Of a DNA stretch of 5,073 nucleotides, positions 1-4,315 are shown piece after piece. This stretch comes from Pseudomonadota bacterium (GTDB lineage Bacteria; Pseudomonadota; Alphaproteobacteria; Rickettsiales; SXRF01). The stretch is taken from assembly GCA_028873275.1 (NCBI GenBank), contig JAGWLJ010000130.1, positions 1 to 5,073 of the forward strand, read 5' to 3'. Position 1 is the first letter of the stretch. Each line of letters begins with the position of its first letter. Both the position numbers and the translations under genes were made by a program. Below the pieces are notes generated by a model. The model saw only the letters and a program-made list of their open reading frames with translations. It was not told where the DNA came from and did no database searches.

Positions 1-753
1 AGTCTCGAAGTCCTGATGATCGTGCTCTTCTTCGCTGTCATGATGCGACGGGCGATTAACCAGGTCATCCTCCGCCGCCGCACCGATGCCGAGCATGATA
101 TCGGCGTCGATGCGGCCATGGGCGGTTTCAATAATCCGCACGGCGCCCGGCACCTCGCGAACGATGTCCTCGCGCACCCGGTGGCGCATCGCTTCATCCA
201 TCTGGTCGATCTTGTTGAGGATGATCATGTCGGCGCAGAGCAATTGATCTTCATAGACTTCGGCCAGCGGATTGTCGTGATCGATCAGGCCGATCCCGGC
301 TTTCTGGCGGGCCAGCGCTTCCGTATCCTCCACGAACTGGCCGGAGGCAACAGCAGGGCCATCCACCACGGCGATGACACCGTCAACGGTCAGGCGCGAG
401 CGGATCTGCGGCCAGTCGAAGGCTTTGACCAGCGGCTTGGGCAGGGCGAGGCCGGAGGTCTCGATGACGATATGATCGATGCGGCCGCGCGCCAGCAGGG
501 TTTCGATGGCGGGAAGAAAATCATCGGCCACCGTGCAGCAGATACAGCCGTTAGGTAGCTCGATAATGGCATCCTCAGGGCAATCGGCATTGCCGCAGCG
601 CATGAGAATTTCGCCGTCAACGCCGACATCGCCGAATTCGTTGATGAGGAGCGCGATGCGCCGGCCGCCGGCGTGCTCCATGACATGGCGGATCAGTGAA
701 GTTTTGCCTGCGCCGAGAAAACCGGTGACGATGGTGGCGGGAATTTTCTGCAT
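1..753 (-). CDS. cobW: CobW, cobalamin-biosynthesis GTPase/metallochaperone (3' end cut by window edge)
   Basis: This is a G3E-family P-loop GTPase of the CobW type, thought to handle metal for cobalt insertion in aerobic cobalamin synthesis; its exact role is not settled. 251 residues are visible of a usual 320-350, and the C-terminal domain lies beyond the left edge. I translated it by hand. Walker A GFLGAGKT is at 11-18, the family metal motif GCICC at 69-73, ETSGLA at about 98-103 and the base-specificity motif NKID at 180-183. A Cys pair at 53 and 58, just before ELPNGCICC, is typical of the B12-linked CobW rather than of ZigA or YeiR relatives. Near the visible end is a His/Asp/Glu-rich stretch (about 237-248), the metal-binding linker expected between the two domains. 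The start ATG follows an AGAGG ribosome binding site at 759-763 that lies inside the end of the upstream DUF1636 gene. The two genes are one base apart, so they should be co-transcribed and translationally coupled, under the same riboswitch. Confidence 0.95.
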   Translation of the reverse strand, partial: MQKIPATIVTGFLGAGKTSLIRHVMEHAGGRRIALLINEFGDVGVDGEILMRCGNADCPEDAIIELPNGCICCTVADDFLPAIETLLARGRIDHIVIETSGLALPKPLVKAFDWPQIRSRLTVDGVIAVVDGPAVASGQFVEDTEALARQKAGIGLIDHDNPLAEVYEDQLLCADMIILNKIDQMDEAMRHRVREDIVREVPGAVRIIETAHGRIDADIMLGIGAAAEDDLVNRPSHHDSEEEHDHQDFET

Positions 754-754
754 A

Positions 755-1105
755 TTATCCTCTGGGTGGAATACGGGCGATGGTGCCGGCGCGAATTGCC
801 GGCGGGCGGTCTTTGAGGGGCGGCGTGCCGTGCGGCGAAGCGGCGTAGGCATCCAGGTAGTTGCACAGCTCCGCCGCATGTGACGGCTCGATACCGGCGA
901 TCACATACGTCCATTTGGAAGGCGAGGAAACGGCGATGGTGCATGGCCGCTTGCACACGCTCAGGCATTCGACGCGGTGCAGCCTGACCGGTACGGCGCA
1001 GGGGCGCTCATTCATGGCGTTGTACAAATGTTCACCAGGCCGGCCATCGGCATTATCGCGACAGGTGACGCAGATATGAAGATCGATCGGTTCTGCTTGC
1101 TGCAC
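755..1105 (-). CDS. DUF1636 family cysteine-rich putative metal-binding protein
   Basis: A 116-residue protein matching the DUF1636 pattern, a family of unproven function often found beside cobW and B12 genes. Visible landmarks are a CxxC pair at residues 12 and 15, a second cluster ECLSVCKRPC giving Cys 47, 51 and 55, the conserved KWTY at 64-67, and a Pro/Arg-rich tail. The spaced cysteines suggest a bound metal or Fe-S cluster, possibly in a thioredoxin-like ferredoxin fold; that is inference. The start is GTG at 1105, chosen because an AAAGG ribosome binding site (1113-1117) lies seven bases upstream and the family's CxxC comes soon after. The stop TAA at 755-757 is one base from the cobW ATG. 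The gene is first in the transcript below the cobalamin riboswitch, and its ribosome binding site can be sequestered by the riboswitch's 3' hairpin, so high B12 should lower its translation. Confidence 0.88.
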   Translation of the reverse strand: MQQAEPIDLHICVTCRDNADGRPGEHLYNAMNERPCAVPVRLHRVECLSVCKRPCTIAVSSPSKWTYVIAGIEPSHAAELCNYLDAYAASPHGTPPLKDRPPAIRAGTIARIPPRG

Positions 1106-1109
1106 CGTA

Positions 1110-1182
1110 ATGCCTTTATGGGGTGCAGATTACAGGCGAAAATCCGCCTTTTTGCCTGCGGCGCACCCTCGGCCAAAGGCAT
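1110..1182 (-). promoter_or_regulatory. Riboswitch expression platform: Shine-Dalgarno-sequestering extended hairpin
   Basis: Three nested helices can form in the minus-strand RNA. ATGCCTTT (1175-1182) pairs with the SD octamer AAAGGCAT (1110-1117); GGGTGC (1163-1168) pairs with GCACCC (1121-1126); CAGGC (1154-1158) pairs with GCCTG (1133-1137). A smaller competing helix AGGCG/CGCCT lies in the apical part. No U-run follows, so a transcription terminator is unlikely and occlusion of the ribosome binding site is favoured. The pairing is seen directly; its coupling to ligand is inferred from the adjacent aptamer. Confidence 0.65.
1113..1117 (-). promoter_or_regulatory. Ribosome binding site of DUF1636 gene, target of riboswitch control
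   Basis: AAAGG on the minus strand, seven bases before the GTG start at 1105. The wider octamer AAAGGCAT (1110-1117) is perfectly complementary to an octamer just after the B12 box (1175-1182). This site therefore both selects the GTG start and is the likely point of control. Confidence 0.65.
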
Positions 1183-1184
1183 AG

Positions 1185-1326
1185 ATTGAACGGCAAGGTC
1201 TCCTGGCTTCGCGGTTCATCGCCTTGGCCGCCTTCCCCTGTACGAGTGGCTTTATGGCTTCGGCTCGCCGCTTACAGTTGCGAGGGCAGCCGCGGAGTCA
1301 TCACCGCGTTCCCTTTTCCGTTGAAT
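1185..1326 (-). ncRNA. Cobalamin (adenosylcobalamin-type) riboswitch aptamer
   Basis: The minus strand carries the conserved blocks of the cobalamin riboswitch in correct order. The 5' block GGAAAAGGGAACGCGGTG is at 1302-1319. The core that includes CGCAACTGTAAGCGG is at 1268-1290. AAGCCACT is at 1245-1252 and GGGGAAGG at 1231-1238. The B12 box AGCCAGGAGACCTTGCC is at 1192-1208, with one extra T relative to the usual ACCTGCC end. The ends are set by a closing helix of nine pairs with one C-C mismatch, ATTCAACGG (1318-1326) with CCGTTCAAT (1185-1193). It controls the DUF1636-cobW transcript; B12 binding should repress. It lies downstream of cobT, so cobT itself is not under this element. Confidence 0.95.
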
Positions 1327-1328
1327 TG

Positions 1329-1357
1329 CTTATAATCCGCTGGCCGCTAGCGGTCAA
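1329..1357 (-). promoter_or_regulatory. Predicted sigma70-type promoter for riboswitch-DUF1636-cobW, overlapping cobT stop
   Basis: The minus strand reads TTGACC (1352-1357), a 17-base spacer, then TATAAG (1329-1334); each hexamer matches consensus at five of six positions. The cobT stop TGA lies inside the -35 hexamer. Transcription would start near 1320-1324, inside the closing stem of the aptamer. DUF1636-cobW could therefore be expressed apart from cobT. Confidence 0.6.
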
Positions 1358-2364
1358 GGCGCCGATTTCGTGGCCACGCTGGCCGAGGCGAAGGTGGCCA
1401 TATGATTAAATGTGGCCAGCGCCGCTCGAACGAGGGAGAGCGCCAGTTGCGCGCCGCTGCCTTCGCCCAGCCGCATATTGAGGCTGAGGAGCGGCTTCAT
1501 GTCCAGCCAGTCAAGCAGCCGGCGGTGACCCGGCTCGGCCGACACATGCCCGGCCAAGCAATGCGCCAGCGCGTCTTTCGACGCCAGCATCAGCGACGCA
1601 GCGGCGGCGGTAACGACATAACCATCGAGAATCACTGGAATGGAGTGTTCACGAGCCCGCCATACCGCCCCTGCGATGGCTGCCAGTTCGCGGCCGCCGA
1701 CATGCTGTAATACCGACAGCGGATCCCCCATGGCGGGGCGATGCAATGCCACCACCTGAGCCACTACTTCGCATTTGCGTTGCAGCGCATCGGAGTTCAC
1801 TCCCGTGCCGCTGCCCACCCAGTCCCTGGCCTCGCCGGCAGCCACGGCATGCGCCACAGCAGCGGCGGCAGTCGTATTGCCGATGCCCATCTCACCTAAT
1901 ACTAAGATATCGGCATCCTGCGGCACGGCATCCATGCCTATCTGAAAAGCCTCGGCGCATTCTTCCGCCGTCATGGCGGGGCCTTGCGTGAAATCCTGCG
2001 TCGGCTGGTCCAGCGCCAGTGGAATGACGCGCAATGCCGAGGGAATGGCATTGCAGAGCTGATTGATCGCTGCGCCGCCGCCGGCGAAATTGGCGACCAT
2101 CTGCGCCGTCACTTCGGAAGGATAGGCCGACACACCCTGCTTCGTGACACCGTGATTGCCGGCGAAAACCAGCGTATAAGCCTTTTCGGCCCGCGGTTTC
2201 AGCGTGCGCTGCCAGCCGCACATCCAGGCAGCGATGTCTTCGAGGCGGCCCAGCGAGCCCTGCGGCTTGGTGAGCTGGTCGAGATGCTGGCGTGCTTTGG
2301 CTTCCGTGGCATGGTCGAAGGCGGAAAGCGACGCCAGGTCGGCTATAGGTTGCGATTTGCTCAT
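1354..2364 (-). CDS. cobT: CobT, nicotinate-nucleotide--dimethylbenzimidazole phosphoribosyltransferase
   Basis: CobT transfers the ribose phosphate of nicotinate mononucleotide to 5,6-dimethylbenzimidazole to give alpha-ribazole 5'-phosphate, the precursor of the lower ligand of cobalamin; it is cytosolic. The 336-residue length is normal for the family. Motifs in order: KPQGSLGRLE 33-42, FAGNHGV 67-73, GGAAIN 96-101, GEMGIGNTT 157-165, GSGTGV 184-189, GGREL 223-227, ILDGYV 245-250, AEPGH 276-280 and LGEGSGA 299-305, whose Glu301 corresponds to the catalytic glutamate of the family. All expected motifs are present, so the enzyme should be active. Do not confuse it with the cobaltochelatase subunit also named CobT. 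The ATG at 2364 has no clear Shine-Dalgarno sequence. It diverges from cobS with 22 bases between starts, and its 3' end overlaps the predicted promoter for the riboswitch transcript. Confidence 0.97.
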   Translation of the reverse strand: MSKSQPIADLASLSAFDHATEAKARQHLDQLTKPQGSLGRLEDIAAWMCGWQRTLKPRAEKAYTLVFAGNHGVTKQGVSAYPSEVTAQMVANFAGGGAAINQLCNAIPSALRVIPLALDQPTQDFTQGPAMTAEECAEAFQIGMDAVPQDADILVLGEMGIGNTTAAAAVAHAVAAGEARDWVGSGTGVNSDALQRKCEVVAQVVALHRPAMGDPLSVLQHVGGRELAAIAGAVWRAREHSIPVILDGYVVTAAAASLMLASKDALAHCLAGHVSAEPGHRRLLDWLDMKPLLSLNMRLGEGSGAQLALSLVRAALATFNHMATFASASVATKSAP

Positions 2365-2377
2365 GAATGCGTATTAA
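2350..2377 (+). promoter_or_regulatory. Possible promoter for cobS (weak)
   Basis: TTGCGA (2350-2355), a 16-base spacer, then TATTAA (2372-2377); each hexamer matches consensus at four of six positions. Transcription would begin about 2383-2387, at or just before the cobS ATG, which would give a nearly leaderless mRNA. This fits the lack of a ribosome binding site but is weak on its own. Confidence 0.3.
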
Positions 2378-2386
2378 TTCACTGAA

Positions 2387-3118
2387 ATGACCGCATTACA
2401 ATCCTTTTTATCGGCGCTGGGATTTTTCACCCGCCTGCCCCTGCCACGCTTGAAGGCCAGCATGCCGCTGGCGCAGTCGGCCTGGACGTTTCCGCTGGCC
2501 GGGGTGGTGATCGGCGCGCTAACCGCTTGCGCCTACTCGGCATTGCTGTGGTTGGGCATTCGCACCGGCATCGCGGCGTGGCTGGCGCTGGGGTTCCAGA
2601 TGGCCCTCACCGGCGGGCTGCATGAAGACGGGCTGGCCGATACCGCCGACGGGCTGGCGCATGGCCGCAGCCGCGAAGAGAAGCTGGCCATCCTGCGCGA
2701 CAGCCGCATCGGCAGCTACGGCGTGCTGGCGCTGATCATTGTGCTGGCGGTGCGCGCCGAGGCGATGACGGCACTGGCCTATCACGGGCGCATGCTGTGG
2801 ATAATGATCGCCGCAGGGGCGGGCAGCCGGGCCGGGCTGGCCGTGCTGATGCATATGCTTCCCCATGCGAGAAGCGACGGGCTGGCGGCGAATGCCGGGA
2901 AAGTTTCCCGGAATCAGGCCGTGGCTGCAGGGACAATTGGAATAGCGCTGCTGTGGCTTACCGGCCATCCGCTCTCCGGATTGCTGGCGGCAAGCCTCGC
3001 CTGCCTGATCGTCGGCCGAGTGACCTGCAGACAATTCGGCGGCACCACCGGCGATACGCTGGGCGCAGCGCAGCAGGTGAGCGAGGCGATGCTGCTGGTG
3101 ATATTGACAATAAAATAG
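2387..3118 (+). CDS. cobS: CobS, adenosylcobinamide-GDP ribazoletransferase (cobalamin synthase)
   Basis: This integral membrane enzyme condenses adenosylcobinamide-GDP with alpha-ribazole (or its phosphate, the CobT product) to form adenosylcobalamin or its phosphate. The 243-residue length is typical. The N-terminus has the family signature FFTRLPLP (13-20). The acidic metal-binding signature GGLHEDGLADTADG is at 76-89, followed by RDSRIGSYG at 104-112. A C-terminal GGTTGDTLGA at 218-227 corresponds to the usual G-x-TGDxLGA motif. Hydrophobic segments at about 34-56, 60-73, 113-130, 138-157, 178-192 and 195-211 fit a multi-pass inner-membrane protein. The ATG at 2387 is kept because the family signature begins only a dozen residues later, although no Shine-Dalgarno sequence precedes it. 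It diverges from cobT. No terminator suited to this strand follows it. Confidence 0.96.
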   Translation: MTALQSFLSALGFFTRLPLPRLKASMPLAQSAWTFPLAGVVIGALTACAYSALLWLGIRTGIAAWLALGFQMALTGGLHEDGLADTADGLAHGRSREEKLAILRDSRIGSYGVLALIIVLAVRAEAMTALAYHGRMLWIMIAAGAGSRAGLAVLMHMLPHARSDGLAANAGKVSRNQAVAAGTIGIALLWLTGHPLSGLLAASLACLIVGRVTCRQFGGTTGDTLGAAQQVSEAMLLVILTIK

Positions 3119-3123
3119 AGCGG

Positions 3124-3158
3124 AAAAAAGTATCGCCACCCCGGTAAGGGGGTGGCGA
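3124..3158 (-). terminator. Intrinsic terminator of the DUF1559 gene
   Basis: On the minus strand a perfect 10-bp stem, TCGCCACCCC with GGGGTGGCGA (3133-3142 and 3149-3158), closes a six-base loop. Three bases later comes TTTTTT (3124-3129). The stem begins six bases after the DUF1559 stop codon at 3164. On the plus strand the hairpin is followed by AAAAGATTAG, with no T-run, so it suits the minus-strand gene and not cobS. Confidence 0.85.
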
Positions 3159-3163
3159 AAAGA

Positions 3164-4102
3164 TTAGTAGGTGACCGGTTCTTCGCTAGCTCTGGTAGCC
3201 AGAGCGGAGAGAACGGTCGGATCGATGTCCGAGCCGATCCATACGACCCTACCGTCGGCGAACAGCATGTTGCCGAAGGCCGCTCCCATTTCCACCCGAG
3301 GGTCGAAATAGGAGTCCTGCGGATCGCGATCGGCGACCCAGCCGGGAGCCAACGTCACCAACCCGTACATGGGGTTGGTAACCGTGGCTGTGAGCGCTAA
3401 CATAGGCACCCACGTCCCGTTGAGGCCCGAACTATCGTTCCTCCACTGTGCAGTGGTCGGAGCAACCCGGGTCGTCACGACGGCAATCGTGTTACTCATG
3501 CCGTCAGTGATTTCCTTGCGCCACCGATCGATCCCGCATCCCCCAAATCCATTCGGAGGAGAGCCATTCCCTTGTCCAGCAGCATTTTGATAGCCACTGG
3601 ACTGGTAATAGACATTGAAATCACCCCATTGGGTAGGATCCAATGCCCATGGCACATTGCTGCCGCCCGACAGCGCATAATCGCACTGGCCGGGAAAGGG
3701 GTTTCCCAACGGGGACTGGAAAATTACCAATCCCGCATTGAGGGCTAACGCGTCATTCGGTGGTTGGAACCACCAGAACTGATCGTTGTAAGCCCCCTGG
3801 AAACTGCCCTGCTCGAGATAAGGTAGAATGGCTAGTATCCATACCAGCACATCCGCGTTCCCGTTGAGCGCTTTGCTCGATTTGGGCTTATTGTTGCCCG
3901 GGAACGTACCCATCTCTTCCTCGTAATTGTGGAGAGCAAGCCCGATCTGCTTGAGGTTGTTCGCATCAGAGATGCGAGCAGCCGCCAAGCGGACCCTCTG
4001 CACAGCGGGCAGAAGGAGACCAATCAAGATGGCGATGATCGAAATCACCACCAGCAGTTCGATCAGCGTGAAGCCGCACCGAACCCTTGAAGTACTATTC
4101 AT
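3164..4102 (-). CDS. DUF1559 domain prepilin-like protein (planctomycete-type, type IV pilin-like N-terminus)
   Basis: A 312-residue protein of the DUF1559/SBP_bac_10 family, abundant in Planctomycetes and related phyla and unexpected here. The N-terminus is a class III (type IV pilin-like) signal: a short basic leader ending in Gly10, a cleavage site before Phe11, Glu15 as residue 5 of the mature form, and a hydrophobic helix to about residue 33. NNLKQIGLALHNY (48-60), ILPYLEQG (92-99) and ITDGMSNTI (198-206) are family landmarks. The C-terminus resembles the prepilin-associated H-X9-DG domain, with FADG at 281-284, but the name-giving His is replaced by Gly273. The product should be inserted in the inner membrane and cut by a PilD-type peptidase; its biological role is unknown. 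AAGGAG seven bases before the ATG fixes the start. The gene has its own promoter and terminator. Several lines I counted by hand run at 52-62% GC, lower than cobS, which fits acquisition. Confidence 0.92.
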   Translation of the reverse strand: MNSTSRVRCGFTLIELLVVISIIAILIGLLLPAVQRVRLAAARISDANNLKQIGLALHNYEEEMGTFPGNNKPKSSKALNGNADVLVWILAILPYLEQGSFQGAYNDQFWWFQPPNDALALNAGLVIFQSPLGNPFPGQCDYALSGGSNVPWALDPTQWGDFNVYYQSSGYQNAAGQGNGSPPNGFGGCGIDRWRKEITDGMSNTIAVVTTRVAPTTAQWRNDSSGLNGTWVPMLALTATVTNPMYGLVTLAPGWVADRDPQDSYFDPRVEMGAAFGNMLFADGRVVWIGSDIDPTVLSALATRASEEPVTY

Positions 4103-4109
4103 CCTATCA

Positions 4110-4115
4110 CTCCTT
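4110..4115 (-). promoter_or_regulatory. Strong ribosome binding site of DUF1559 gene
   Basis: AAGGAG on the minus strand, seven bases from the ATG at 4102, the strongest Shine-Dalgarno sequence in the window. Its GGAG can pair with CTCC at 4121-4124 across a seven-base loop, a short helix that competes with the hairpin at 4123-4137. Confidence 0.75.
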
Positions 4116-4122
4116 GAAACGG

Positions 4123-4137
4123 AGCCTGGGCGAGGCT
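4123..4137 (-). other. Small leader hairpin
   Basis: AGCCT (4133-4137) and AGGCT (4123-4127) on the minus strand form a 5-bp stem with a CGCCC loop just upstream of the ribosome binding site. It is short; a regulatory role is only a possibility. Confidence 0.3.
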
Positions 4138-4139
4138 TT

Positions 4140-4160
4140 CACATAACAACGTGTTATGTG
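4140..4160. repeat. Perfect inverted repeat, 9-bp arms, in the DUF1559 leader
   Basis: CACATAACA, the three bases ACG, then TGTTATGTG. It lies about 20-40 bases downstream of the predicted transcription start of the DUF1559 gene. The symmetry and position suit either a dimeric repressor's operator or an mRNA hairpin; I cannot tell which. I do not recognise the half-site as belonging to a named regulator. Confidence 0.6.
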
Positions 4161-4186
4161 TCTAAACTCGCAATACTTAGGCTTTT

Positions 4187-4215
4187 ATTATAGCAGGAAT
4201 CGGGCCAGAACCCAA
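4187..4215 (-). promoter_or_regulatory. Predicted extended -10 promoter for DUF1559 gene
   Basis: On the minus strand TGCTATAAT gives a perfect TATAAT (4187-4192) preceded by the extended TGn element. A weak -35 TTGGGT (4210-4215) lies 17 bases upstream. Expected start is about 4180, giving a leader of roughly 78 bases that contains the 9-bp-arm inverted repeat. Confidence 0.65.
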
Positions 4216-4315
4216 CGGGATAAATGATTCATTAATCATTTTAAATATTTATTTATCTTGTTGAATAACAAAATAAAATATCAAAAATCCCGCTTTGCAA
4301 CAGGGCGACAAAACG
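4193..4315. other. AT-rich spacer between the TPR gene and the DUF1559 promoter
   Basis: No gene seen. From about 4220 to 4305 it is strongly AT-rich, against GC-rich neighbours. It holds an inverted repeat AAATGATT, CATT, AATCATTT (4222-4241), a short TTGTT/AACAA hairpin near 4258-4271 and A/T runs. No convincing terminator for the TPR gene was found. Confidence 0.5.
4222..4241. repeat. AT-rich inverted repeat, 8-bp arms
   Basis: AAATGATT and AATCATTT separated by CATT, just upstream of the -35 of the DUF1559 promoter. It could be a protein-binding site. The stem is too AT-rich for a good terminator. Confidence 0.4.

Noticed and set aside
16..558. Plus-strand open frame of 180 codons
   Set aside because: It is antisense to cobW, whose motifs are unmistakable on the minus strand. 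It has no family motif and no ribosome binding site.
1120..1168. Intrinsic terminator after the riboswitch
   Set aside because: A stem exists, but no run of U follows it, and the segment pairs with the ribosome binding site region instead.
1984..2385. Plus-strand open frame antisense to cobT, ending just before cobS
   Set aside because: It shadows a fully supported cobT frame in GC-rich sequence, shows no recognisable domain and would overlap both intergenic starts.
2519..3139. Long minus-strand open frame opposite cobS
   Set aside because: Its composition (Gln, His, Pro and Arg-rich, no domain) is typical of a reverse-strand shadow. The plus strand encodes all the CobS signatures.
3133..3158. 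Hairpin as terminator of cobS
   Set aside because: The plus strand is followed by AAAAGATTAG and lacks a T-run. The T-run lies on the minus strand.
4222..4271. Insertion sequence ends or an attachment site in the AT-rich spacer
   Set aside because: There is no transposase or integrase, no matching repeat on the other side of the DUF1559 gene and no target duplication that I could find by eye.
4260..4315. Terminator of the TPR gene (minus-strand CCC...GGGATTTTT)
   Set aside because: Only three clean base pairs form before mismatches. It is too weak to call.
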